Below are positions 1-11,693 of a stretch of DNA of 64,000 bases, in pieces. A program made the position numbers and the translations under genes. Each line of letters starts with the position of its first letter. Position 1 is the first letter of the stretch. Source of the DNA: Cichorium intybus (Eukaryota > Streptophyta > Magnoliopsida > Asterales > Asteraceae); NCBI GenBank assembly GCA_023525715.1, contig CM042017.1:75037666-75101665 (forward strand), in the 5' to 3' direction. The notes beneath the pieces were generated by a model. The model ran no database searches. It saw only the letters and a list, made by a program, of their open reading frames with translations, and was not told the DNA's origin.

Positions 1-543
1 TAGCATTCCTTGAGCCATTAAGTGAGATTAGAGAGTGAGTCCAGCTCTCTTGGGTTGTTTGTATGTTTTTTGTCTAGCTTTTAAGCTTTTGGACTTAGGT
101 TTTGAGTTTTGGGCATGTATGATCATAAATGTGGCAACTTTATGGGGTTTGATGTGATAAAGGAACGGTGTGGAAATGGTGGATTGGTGTTGTTGGATAT
201 ATTGCTTGTGGTTGTTTCCCTTTCTATATGATGTGATGATTATAGTTATTCACTAAGCTCTTATAGCTCACTATTGTTGTTACTAACCTTGCAGGACATA
301 AGGATCCCGCAAAGGGGAAGGATGTAGCTGGATAATAGGATGAGGATGCAATAGCTTTTGGCATTGTATAGTTTTTTTTATTAGTAAAACCTAACTTGGG
401 AAATTTGTATATATTTATGTTCCTTTGGATACAACTTTGTGACTAGGTTCAGATTTGAAGTATTTGAACCTCGTAAACCAAGTATGTATATGTTTTATTG
501 TCAAAAGTTTTGGATGTACTTGGTTTTAATGTTGGGTGTTACA
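1..543 (+). repeat. Probable 3' part of a Gypsy-type LTR
   Basis: AT-rich non-coding DNA ending at TGTTACA. This resembles the LTR end of the large element further on, which ends GGCGTTACA just before a tRNA-Met primer site. The order of landmarks before the end (a GCAGG-type stretch, then GGATGT-like words, then a T-rich tract) is also similar. No second LTR, primer-binding site or target duplication is visible, and the left end is outside the window. It could equally be unrelated intergenic sequence. Confidence 0.35.
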
Positions 544-993
544 ATAAAGGGGTTTAAGGAACTGGTTTCATTTTAAAAGAGTATTAAAGAGATGATATCA
601 CATAAATGAGATTAGAATTGTCACAAAATTTTATAAACATTAAAACCCTATTGTGATTTGTGAGTGAAAATTCGACTTCAATTAATCATACTTCTAGAGC
701 TCGTAATCTATGATTGTAAAACCTTTGAAGGACTTATAGCAAAGGAATCATTAAATCAACCAATTTGACAAGACTGACAATCCATTAGTCCAAACTTCAT
801 TTCAACCGGAACAAGCAATTATAAAAGTTATCCCAATTAGATCAAAAGTTCAACATTATTAGAATACGAACAATGCGCAACATTAGACCAGTAACACAAA
901 CTACTTCATCTGACAAGAATTGAAACAAGAAAAAGAATTTAGTTTCAAGTGGTAGGTGTACAACACATCGAACCACATCAAGTTCCTGTATTT

Positions 994-3900
994 TCACTTC
1001 CAAAGCTTAACGATCTTATCATGGCTAGCCGAAGCTACCAAACCCGTAATAGTTGACGCTGCCAAACCAGCAATTAATCCTTCATGTGCCGACATTGTCA
1101 TTGTCTTATTCTCTGACATGTTCCATAGCTCCAGATGCTACATTAAAAACATAATAAATCCATTATGCATTAGTTGTTAGGTGGATGGATGTGTGCCTAA
1201 GATTATTCTTGATGATAAGGATGCGAAGAGCCGCATGTCTTCTGTAGTGGCATTGTAACAATAGATTGAGATGGAGTCCCTATTCCTACCTTTTTGGGTG
1301 GGTGAAAAAATTGTTATATATACTAGGGTTTAGGATTTATGCGTTTGTTACCCAGTTTCAGGATGGGACTTGACAAGTTTTCTAGGCTTTTTTCGATAAT
1401 GAGGATGAGAAAGGCTCATTCTCATCTTTTGCACAAACAAGAGTCTGGAAGCAAGTCATTATTATGACTAAACCATTATACTTTTTCAAAAATAATTAAG
1501 GGAAAAATAGAGAAGACACGACTAATTTCACTATTTTTATGGATCTAGCCCCTTAGCTAGTTTTCTATAGTGATTAAACATTACACTTTGTTTAAAACGT
1601 TTTCTCAGTTACCCAAACGGGCAAAATACAAGAAAAAAAACATGCTCTCACACACTCAAGTTAACCACTGAACTAGTTCTTTTTCAAAATTATTAGACAA
1701 ATCTGCAGAAATGGTCCCTGTGGTTTGTACAAAACTGTGGCTAAGGTTCAAAATCATCCATTTTGGTCCTTATGTCAAACAGCCGCTAGTTGCCATTTGT
1801 TATCTTCCTCCACGTGCCCTGCACACGAGGCAGTTTGGTCTTTTTAGGTCTAGGGACCAAAACTACAATAAGCGAAAAAGTGCGTGTGCGTGTGCGTGTA
1901 CGTGTGCGTGTGTGTATATATATCTCCCCAGCCAAAATCTCCAGCTACATGATTCTTGAATCAACTTTTACACACGATTCTTTTCTAGTAACCACCATCA
2001 AACGTTCCCCCTCCGCTACCTCAACAACTTTCTCGATGAAAAGACTAAAGTGCTCTCTTGTGCAGGAAAAGACTAAAGGCGTGTTTGCTTCAAGTTTTTT
2101 AATGGAATTCAAAGGAATTGGAAAGAGAAATTCCGTTCAAAACGTGTTTGGTTAAAAAATGGATGGAATGCAATTGTGTAAGATTCCATCAAATTCCATA
2201 TATAATTGAATTTATCATTCCTTTGCATAATGCCAAATAATTCAAATTCCATTGATTATTTTTTCTTATCTCCGATTAAAATGACATATTTAACCTTATA
2301 AAGGGTAGTTTAGTCATTTTATATACTTTGTATTCAAATTCTTTCGATAAAATTTGCAAACTAGCAGAATTCAACAAATAATTCCATTTCATTATCTGTC
2401 AACCAAACGCGCTAGGGATTGAAATTCTTTCGGATTCCAATTCCGTCAAATTCTCATTCATCTTAAAGATTCCAATTCCTTTGTAAAAATTCTGTGAACC
2501 AAACGCCCCCTAAAGTGCTCTCATGTGCAGGGCGCGTGAGGAAGGTGCGGAAGATAACGGATAGCAACTAACGGCTTTTAGACTCAAGGACCAAAATGGA
2601 ACAGAAACAATGAAATAATGACCATTTTTTCGAATCGAATAGACTTTGGACCTTAGCCACAATTTCGTGCAAGCCACAGGAACCATTTCTGCAGTTTTGT
2701 CTAATTATTATCATACTAGTTTCATGGCTAAATCAATAACAAACCAATAGTTATGGAGCCGAATCAATAAGATGACGAAAGTGCCTAGTGTTTTTCTGTA
2801 TTTGCCTATCGAAACAAGGTAACAAGAAAAACTATATTGTGGCCGAATAGATAAAAAGCAAAAGTTTTGTGGCCGAATCGATAAAATGATGTAACTGTAG
2901 TATTTTCTGTATTTTTCCTACCAATACTAGGTTACAAGGTTACAGGGACACGTATTTTTTAAACGATCAAAAGAAATAGGGCAGTTTAATCATTAATCAC
3001 AATTAGCGGCTAAATCCATAGAAGTACGAAAATACAAGCGATTTTCAACAACTTCCTTAAGAATTAACATGTTAAAGAGGATCACAAAAATTATATCATT
3101 ATACTAATACATATCTGACTTTTTTTTATAAAATGACTTGAGAGATTGTAAGCTAACCTGGTAACAGCCGATGACCAATATGGAAGCATAACTGGGATGA
3201 AAAACGCAAGAATGGAACTTGTCCCCATTAAAGCTAAGGTCGTGTATGCACTCCCCTTCGTTTCCTGCCATAAGGGACCAAACTCTCACCGAGTCTTCAC
3301 TAACAGATGCCAAGTATTCGCCTGTTGGGTCCCAGCAAACCGAATAAATCGGTTTTGTATGCCCCTGCAAATGCAAAATCATCATTATGATATAAAATAA
3401 AAGAACTGACAACTTACTTTTATTCATTTGTGTGTTATGACATACTACTTTCATTTCAATTTGTTATAACATTGTACTTTGAATTCCTTTCTTATTAAGC
3501 CGTTGTACATCGAAGAAAGGCATTACACTTCAAAAAGACTACCCAGTTATAGCATTGTACTTCAATCTTTTTCTTATTAGAACATTATACTTCAAAAAAT
3601 CTACCCAACTGTAACAATGAAAATTGCTTTATAGATTTTTCAAAGTATAATGTTGTAACCGGAAGAAATGAAAGTAGGATGCTATAATGAACAAATCAAT
3701 GGAAGTACATTGCTTTTTCTTGCATTAACTGTAACGAAAATATAAAACACAGGCAAGGATATAACGAGTAGAAAAGAACCTGTAACAAATGTCGACAGAT
3801 TTGTGTCTCCACATCAAATATCGAAACGATGTTTGACGCAGCTGCTGCAAGAAATCTTCCATGGCAAGGCTGGAATCTCACTTGAGCCGCACCACTCTGA

Positions 3901-6207
3901 TCCACGATATCCTTGAATATACAAATAATACAAATAATAATTTTATCAGAGAAAAACAGAAAATAACACAACATACTTTTACCATTTTATTAATTTAGTC
4001 ACTGAACTAATATTATAATAATCATAAAAGACTAATAGTTCAGTGGCTAAGACGATGAAATGGTGAAAGTATGGTGTGATTTTCTATATTTTAACTTTTT
4101 TGGAAACCAGGTAACAAAGAAAAACTTGTTCTTTTAATTGGTAAAGAAAGTACAGGTATACTTCATTACAGAAAATAGTTAAGTAGCTAAAGCAATCGAA
4201 TCGTGAAAGTACATAGTGTTTTTAAGTGACAAACGAGAAGAAGGATTAATATTATGATGGTTGTGAGTTTTTTTTACCTTGAATATACGTACACAGCGAC
4301 CATTATTTATGCTCCAATACCGTATTTCCCCATCCCCATCACACGAGCAGATGAGGTCATCTTTATTCGGGTGGAAGTCTAATGACATCACTGATGCAGA
4401 ATGCCCGAGAAATGTACGTAGTGAATATCCATGCTGAAATTCAAAGTCAAAACACAAATCAAGTGATCCACAAAATAAAATCTCCAACAATATATTTCTT
4501 TTGAATTGTGCAAAATACTGAAAAGCACAACTCAGATTCATCATTTTATGAATTAGCCACTTCACTATTTCCTATAGAGATCAAACCATTTCACTAGTTT
4601 TGAATGTTCAAAAGAAACTATATTTCCCGGTTACCTGGTTTTGAAAAAGACAACATACATTTCACTTTTTTATCGATTTACGCTCTAAACTCTTATCATT
4701 TTATGCTTAGTTCAGTGGCAAAATCGATAAATTGGTGAAAGTATGTTGTGCTTTTCATATTATTCCATGATATAAAAACAGGGTGACCAGGGAAAGTGGA
4801 TTTTGTAAGAATGTCCAACAAGTATAATGGTTTAATCAGGAGAGAATAAAGTTGAGTGGCTTAATTGATAAACTCGTGAATGTAAAATGGTTTAATCTGA
4901 ATTTTGTCCTTTAGAATCAACAGAGAAATTGTGAACTAACTAACATTATCAGCATCCCAAACACGGACTGTTTTATCAAAAGATGAGGTTGCAAGAAGTG
5001 GTATGCTTGGGCTGAACCGCACGTCTGTGATCAATGATGAATGTTCTTCGAGAGTCGTCTTTGGCTTTAACGAATCCGTGTACCACAATACAACCTGCAT
5101 GATAATCATCATACGTTAACAATAAAATGCAAGAAATAGAAATGTACTTCCATTTATTTGTCTATTATAACATCCCACTTTCAATTTTTTCTATTACACC
5201 TTTCTGCTAACAATTTTTTCTTAATAAGCCATTGTATATTGAAAATATAACTATGGCACTGTGCTTTCAGGATATTATACTTTGAAAAGTCAACCATATG
5301 AAGCAATCTTGCTATATTTTAGTGGACTTTTCAAAGTACCATGTTGTCATAGATAGAAATGGAAGTAAAATTTTATCATAAATAAATTAATGAAAGTGAA
5401 TTTCTATTTCTTGCATTCAAACTTTTTAATTCTAGATCTCATTACATAATCCCTTCGTGTTTATAAATACAATAATCAATCTTGGTATTTACCTTTTTAT
5501 CAAGGCCACCACTCGCAAGAAGTTTACCATCTGATGAAAAGTGGCAACACACCACCTTACTTGCACTCGCGCGAACAGAATTCACTTCTGTAAATGTGAA
5601 CTCTGACAACAGGGAAAAAAATGGATGAGAACATAACAATAAAGAAAAATGCCAACCACAATACTTTACAATAACAAGGCCATGCTTCTTTAAATTTTTA
5701 TCAAGTTTTGTCTTTATAAATGATGCTTAAAGATTATTTGAATAAAGGACGGCATGGCACACGTAGGAAATGGAAGGAAAAAGTTTGTGAAAGTTGGCAG
5801 TTAATGAGGAAAGCCTCGTTTTCTGACTTTTTTATTAAGTAATTCACTCTATATTAAGTAAAATACACTAAGATATGGAAAATGTATACCACATGACTTA
5901 CCTTTGTTGACATGAATATAACGACCAATTGGATCCCTTGGATTCGTATCATCATGAGATACAAAAGACTCAACATTATCATCAAGAGATCTGTCCTTAT
6001 CCTCCTGCTGCAAAAATTTTAAAGTGACCATAAGAACTAAAAGGCATCTTCACCTTACGGCCCCGTTTGTTATACAGGACAGAACAGTTGAAACACAGGT
6101 TGAATCAAGTAACCAAACCATACACCAACCGTTTCTCGTTTGAGCTTTTTATAACGTGGTTGAGTGTTATCCTGGTGTGGGCTTGTTGACACCGATGCTG
6201 TTGAAAG
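994..6207 (-). CDS. LEUNIG-type WD40-repeat domain, C-terminal half
   Basis: Eight exons on the minus strand: 6130-6207 (26 codons, low complexity, least certain), 5902-6007, 5493-5602, 4945-5094, 4278-4433, 3780-3896, 3158-3364 and 994-1137 (stop 994-996). Every boundary has GT and AG and the phases agree. The seven later exons give 329 residues that follow the C-terminal half of the plant co-repressors LEUNIG and LEUNIG_HOMOLOG: the SLDDNVESF segment, FTFTEVNSVRAS, and WD blades ending in VLWYTD, VRVWDADN, IRYWS, VRVWS, LELWNM and VKLWK. Known family members recruit histone deacetylase and Mediator-linked complexes in the nucleus. The LUFS/LisH N-terminus and Q-rich middle are not present upstream. 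A kinase exon lies there instead, on the same strand and in compatible phase. The gene is therefore either a chimera or a 5'-truncated copy. The last intron is about 2 kb and contains nested transposons. Confidence 0.85.
1692..2706. mobile_element. Non-autonomous inverted-repeat DNA element in the last WD40 intron
   Basis: The left end (TTAGACAAATCTGCAG, then GGTCCCTGTGGTTTG) reappears reverse-complemented at 2518-2706. Recognisable similarity runs for about 190 bp on each side. The arms enclose a second MITE. No transposase is encoded. A target duplication could not be defined with confidence because the flanks are A/T rich. A MULE- or hAT-type MITE is possible. Confidence 0.7.
2077..2510. 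mobile_element. PIF/Harbinger-like MITE nested in the inverted-repeat element
   Basis: The ends are AGGCGTGTTTGCTTCA on the left and, reverse-complemented, GGGGGCGTTTGGTTCA on the right. Both are followed inward by AAAGGAATTGGAA-type sequence, and both sides are flanked by TAA. A GGCGTTTGG terminus with a 3-bp T(A/T)A duplication is typical of PIF/Harbinger (Tourist) MITEs. It is about 434 bp and non-coding. Confidence 0.6.
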
Positions 6208-6616
6208 CTGTTAACAAGAGGTGTAGACTTTTTCAGACAGAAAAAAAACAAAACCAAATAATAAATAAATAGTATACACCACCCATGCGACACTTGGAAA
6301 TTATCATACTTAGAATGTATAAACAAATGTATTTCACTAACTCATCATCCGTTATTGTATTTGTTGCTAGTTAACAAGATATTAGCGTAAAAGATTATTT
6401 GAGTTTGTATTGTTATATATTATCTACACGAACCGAAAGTTACAAACGTTATATTTTTGTTCTGGTCAATGGTTAATAACATCACCATAAAGAAATATTG
6501 CAGTTTTTATGAAAGTTCTTTTATGACAGGATATATGTGTGGACGACTTAGGACAGTTTTTATTTCATTTTCTTTGGTTTTACGATGAAAAGAAAAAAGA
6601 AAAAACAGAGACTTAC

Positions 6617-7525
6617 TTGATATTCAAGGGCAGTTTCAAGTTCTGTCACGACATCCTTCATTAATGGACGTTTTTCACTGTCATTCTTCAAACATTGATA
6701 AGCAATAGTTGAAAACACCTTCAAAGAACTAGAATGTATTTCATCCTTTATATTACTCCAAATAATTTCATTTAGCTTCTTCTGTTTATAAAGCTTTCGT
6801 ACCAGTTGAGTAAAAGATTGAGGCTTATCACTGCCCCCATAACACAATCTCCCACACAAAACTTCGAACAAAACCACACCCAATGAGTAAACGTCTGACT
6901 CTTTTGTTAGTATCCCAGACTCTATATATAGCGGATCACAATACCCAAAAGTGCCTACTCTATTACTAGTGACAAGAAACGTGTATTTCTGGTTAGCGGG
7001 ACCAAATTTGGATAGACCTAGATCTGCTATCTTGGCATTCCAGTTTTCATCTAAGAGAATGTTGGAACTTTTAATATCTCTGTGCAATAATCTTTGTTGA
7101 CTACCTGCCGGATTATGAAGGTATGTTAGTCCACGAGCCGCCCCAATACAAATAGTAAGGCGTCGAACCCATGTTAGATCCTTGTTGTCTATATGTGAGT
7201 CAAGACTTCCCCTTGCTGCATACTCATACACAAGGATCTTCTCCCCTTTCTCATCACAAAACCCTAAGAGAGAGACAATATTTTCATGCCTGTAAAGTGA
7301 AAGCATAATTACCTCCTTCCAAAACTCAGAGTCTCCTTGCCCAAAAGCACGATCTAAGCGTTTTAAAGCAACCGTGGTATGCCCCTTCGAATGGCGGAGT
7401 TCTCCCTTGTAAACTTTCCCAAAGCCTCCTTTTCCGATGCAACTGTCTTCAGCAAAATTGTTTGTCGCTGATTCTATAGCTTCTAGTTGTATTTTGAGGT
7501 GATCGAATTGTTTTAGGACAGACAT
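6617..7525 (-). CDS. RLCK-like protein kinase domain (possible 5' exon of a kinase-WD40 gene)
   Basis: A single exon of 303 codons from an ATG at 7525 (an in-frame ATG also exists at 7543) to a GTAAGT donor just after 6617. Motifs in order: glycine loop GKGGFGKVYKG (residues about 31-41), VALKRL with the ATP-binding Lys, LVYEYAARGSL, catalytic loop HRDIKSSNILLDENW, metal-binding motif DLG instead of the usual DFG, GTFGYCDPLY in the activation segment, and SDVYSLGVVLFEVLCGR. There is no signal peptide, ectodomain or membrane segment, so it looks like a cytoplasmic relative of the CrRLK1L/FERONIA kinases. If the donor is not used, translation ends 18 codons into the intron (stop near 6560). If it is used, the frame passes into the exons at 6130-6207 and 5902-6007 and then the WD40 repeats. 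A PP2-like or second kinase domain, which I would expect after such domains in Asteraceae, was not seen. Confidence 0.88.
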
Positions 7526-7691
7526 GTTTTGATGATTGATCAAAAATCTGAAGCAAGTTACAAAGAATTAAAGTTGAAGGGAGCAGCGACGGTGAGGATG
7601 GCGGGGAATGGCGAAGGGTGCCACGACGTTGAGCAAAAATGAGTGAGAGGAAGACACATCTGGTAGAAAAATACAATGATTGGTAGGAGGT

Positions 7692-7703
7692 TCCTTTTAT
7701 AAA
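7692..7703 (-). promoter_or_regulatory. TATA box of the kinase gene
   Basis: On the minus strand the sequence reads CTTTATAAAAGGAACC, about 170 bp before the kinase ATG. It is the best TATA-like match upstream of this gene and is followed by pyrimidine-rich leader sequence. Confidence 0.5.
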
Positions 7704-8789
7704 GTGGAGGGAAAGTGGGAAACCAAGTCACTTGTTGAAAAAGTGGAATAATTATGCAAGCTATCGTTCATCAATTTATTTAAAGTAAGCATAGATTTAA
7801 AGTTGGAATAATTATGTAAAGAGGTCTCGGTGGTTCTAGATATTTAATATCCGTGTGGTCAGAATGTTGAAAAGCTGGTTGTGATGTCTGTAGGGTACAG
7901 GTCGATCTTGCTTGTGTGCAAAGGGTATACGAATTTCCGAAGGTAATCTGTTGACATCATCGATGGAAAGAAACAAGGCGATCTGTTGCATAAGTGATTT
8001 TAACGTCAATGAAGGAGGTGATTTGGTTTCGTTTTACAGAAAGAGACAAATAGCAAAGGGCAGTTACAAATCGAGTGTTAATGGAGAAGGAATGTACGTA
8101 TTTGACATTGTCGACGGCATGATTCGGGAATACTAATTGTTGATTATTGGATGTTGGAGAAGTTTTGTCATTGTTGAAAGCTATGTCTGATGTATAGCAA
8201 GTTAATCTGGTGGACGTCTTCGGTGGTCGACAGGTTTGATTGCGAAGTGGATCCAGGTGATTTCGCCTGTGGAGCATATGAAGAGATAAATGCGAAGGTC
8301 TTCAGTAACCCAATTCTCTGTTAAAATGGAAAAAGAAAGGTGACGATGGAGAAAATGATGTTGACGAAGGTTTCCTGTATGTCGTCAACGGAAGAAGATG
8401 GGTTTTAAAGGGTCAAAATTGGAATTCTTTTGGTCAAAAGACGTCTTCGGTGGTCAAAAGGCTAATATCAAAGGGTGAATACATTTTAAAGGATTTAAGG
8501 TCATTGGGATATCAATGGGATTGGGATTCAAAAATTAAAAGATGAATATGTTAAGGCCGATCGGTGTGGAGTGTGAGGAGGGTGCGGTCCCATAGGGAAC
8601 ACCGTCCCTCTCCCTCCATCCCCCTTCCCCTCATACGGTGATCCTTCAAAAACGACCCTGCGAGGGGTGAGCTTTTCGTGCGATGAGTTGTCTCGAATGT
8701 GAGGGGTGAGCTTTTCGTGCGATGAGTTGTCTCGAACGGCTATATAGCTGTTAACTTAAAAAAATTACTTCATTTATTTACTATAAATG
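7704..8789. other. Intergenic stretch without a recognisable gene
   Basis: About 1.1 kb between the kinase promoter and the start of the large LTR element. Open frames occur on both strands near 7912-8277, but neither has a known domain, start context or splice structure. The words GACGTCTTCGGTGGTC recur near 8214 and 8440, suggesting eroded repeat DNA. It ends with a short tandem duplication. Confidence 0.5.
8662..8736. repeat. 36-bp direct duplication
   Basis: The word GAGGGGTGAGCTTTTCGTGC and its continuation occur at 8662-8697 and again at 8701-8736 with no visible mismatch, separated by 3 bp. Confidence 0.85.
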
Positions 8790-8989
8790 TGACAACCAAA
8801 AGTTTTTACGCGTATAAGGTATGATTTGACGTGTAAACGTATCATGGAAGGTCATATAAGGTGAAAGTATGGAATTTTATGGGTTAAGAATATTAAGTCA
8901 ATATGATACATTAATTCATGAGAAAATGACTAAAATAACCTAATCCCTTAGGGGTTTTCCTCAAAATAGCCAAAAAATCGGACCCTGCC

Positions 8990-9620
8990 TCAAAATAACC
9001 CACGAAAACGCAGCTCGCAGGGGGCGGCTGCGTTTTCGTCACTTGGCCTGCGTTTTGCTCTTTTGGGCTGCCAAAGGGCTGCGTTTTGCTCCAAAGGGCT
9101 GCGTTTTCGGTCCTATGGGCTGCGTTTTCATTGGTTATCCACTCACAGCCTAGGTATATAAATCCCAAAAAAAATGACAAATTTTTCGATCCCGTAAACG
9201 ACAAACGCTCTGAAATGGCTTAGCATGATTTCTCGTCATGGAAACAGGTACGTCTCAAATTTCATGTTCTTTTTATGTATTAGTTATCGATTTAGTTGTT
9301 AGATTATTTTGAACGTACAAAATATTATGCACAATGTACAAGTTTTCTATGCACAAAAAATATTTGAACGTACAAAATATTATGCACAATGTACAAGTTT
9401 TCTATGCACAAAAAACTGGGTTTATGAGTTTTCAGAGGAAAACGCAGAGAAGGGAGAGGAAAACGCAGACTAGGGCGAGGAAAACGCAGAGAATGGGCTT
9501 AGCTGCGCAATCCTCTGCTTTTTGCTTAGAGGAAAACGCAGCTAAGGGCCATCATCTGCGTTTTCCTCAGAGGAAAACGCAGAAAAGGCCATTAGCTGCG
9601 TTTTCCTCTGAGCAAAACCC
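8990..9620. repeat. Left subterminal cluster of the GAGGAAAACGCAG motif
   Basis: About thirteen copies of the core AAAACGCAG (or CTGCGTTTT) in both orientations, at roughly 9003-9130 and 9435-9610. Many are the full GAGGAAAACGCAG. The first group lies just upstream of the TATA box of the Ulp1-type gene and the second inside its first intron. Transposase binding or promoter control is an inference. Confidence 0.8.
9154..9163 (+). promoter_or_regulatory. TATA box of the DUF1985-Ulp1 gene
   Basis: GTATATAAAT, about 55 bp before the ATG at 9215 and immediately downstream of the first motif cluster. Confidence 0.6.
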
Positions 9621-10749
9621 AGATGATGCCCGGTAGCTTCTATGTGGTCATTTTTTTTTCCGAAAACCTTAATGATTCACACTAACGTTGTTTTTACCGA
9701 CATTTACAGCATGCTGATAAGACAACGCCACCGGATATTAATTTAAAAGGCACGGGAAATAAGATACGGGAGGTGGTAGATCGTCTAACACCACCGCAAC
9801 GGGCCATATTCGCTACCACCGTATTCGCGCCTCATGGCGATGCTCCTGTTGCGAAAGGGGACCCGTTACTGTGCAGTTATATGTTCATGTACGAGATCCG
9901 GCCCCAAAACGAAAAATACCGAAAGGGACAGTTTCATTTTTTACTGGGAAACCACTACCTCTCGTATGGAGCCGAAGAATTCTGTTTGATAACGGGATTA
10001 AAATTCGGTCGGGTTATGGGATCTAGACGGTTAATGAAGAAGGTCCAATCAACATTTGTACAATGCGTTTTCGGCGAGGGGATGAAACCTGCGGATTTGG
10101 CAACGGGGGATCTACACACTGTGATATTACAACCACGTTTTCGTCAACTATCTGACGAGGACGCCGTTAGGTGTGTATTGTTATACATTTTGTGTGCCGG
10201 TTACCTTTCAAAAGAGAAAAATGAAAAAGTAACCGTTGAATGGCTTTCGGTGGCGGAAAACTTTGACGATTTTAACAGGTAAATAAAAATTAATTTGTTT
10301 TATAAAAGAGAAATATAATAGATTACTTAAATTTAATAACATTTTTATGTCTATCAGATATCCTTGGGGGACTCAGATATGGGAAAATGAATATAGAGAG
10401 TTAAATAAAATATACACCAAGATCGAAAATCACGAGAAATTGCCGGGTCCCCGAAAAGCAGTAAGGATGTCTGTTTCAGGTTATTCATATCCGTTTAAGG
10501 TAATTTGTTTCAGGTTATTCATATCCATTTATAATCTCAAATTTTTGATGAAAGTTTGATATAATTTTAATATTTTGTCATAGATTTGGATATGGGAAAC
10601 CATACCGGCTCTCGAAGGTATATTTTGCCGACGGATAAATGAAAATATTCCCAGATTTGCAAGGTGGCAGCAAATAAAGAAGATGGCTGCAGAGCAAGTA
10701 AAAACTATTTACAACATGACAATGGTTAGTTTACATTTATAAATACAGA

Positions 10750-11202
<453 letters not shown>

Positions 11203-11693
11203 TAAAGGTTCAAATGAGAACCAATAAAAAAATGAGAACCATGAGAACTAATCTAATCCATTGATTCATTTTAATCTTATGGCTATGATTAGAGTTTGTT
11301 TTTGAATGTAATTTGAATAATAAGGGTATTTGTGTCAATATTGTTAATTTTTATGATTTGTAATGTGAAGGTTATTTTTGTAAATTAAACATTTATTTTG
11401 TTTTTGATTTTTCTTTTACATAAATTATTGGATTTACTTCAGTGATATTCAATCTATCGTGATCTTCAAGCTATTGTGATCTTCAAGCTATGTTTAATCG
11501 ATGATTTCAGTCTAATGTTCATCGATTATTTGATACAGATCAACGAATCTTTGTCTCAGTTATCGTGATCTTCAATCTAATTTGGCTCGATTCATTACTA
11601 GAAATTGTCGATCGATTTTTTCCTTAAGTACTGATCCGATCATAAACAGAAGGTATTCGATTGGTATCTAAAATTCTTAGGTCGTTCTGTGAG

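Noticed and set aside
956..1180. Plus-strand open frame over the end of the WD40 gene
   Set aside because: It is the antisense of the last WD40 exon (994-1137), which has a matching acceptor, phase and family sequence.
7912..8277. Open frames on both strands upstream of the large LTR element
   Set aside because: No domain, splice site pairing, promoter or relation to neighbours. Lengths are within what AT-poor stretches give by chance.
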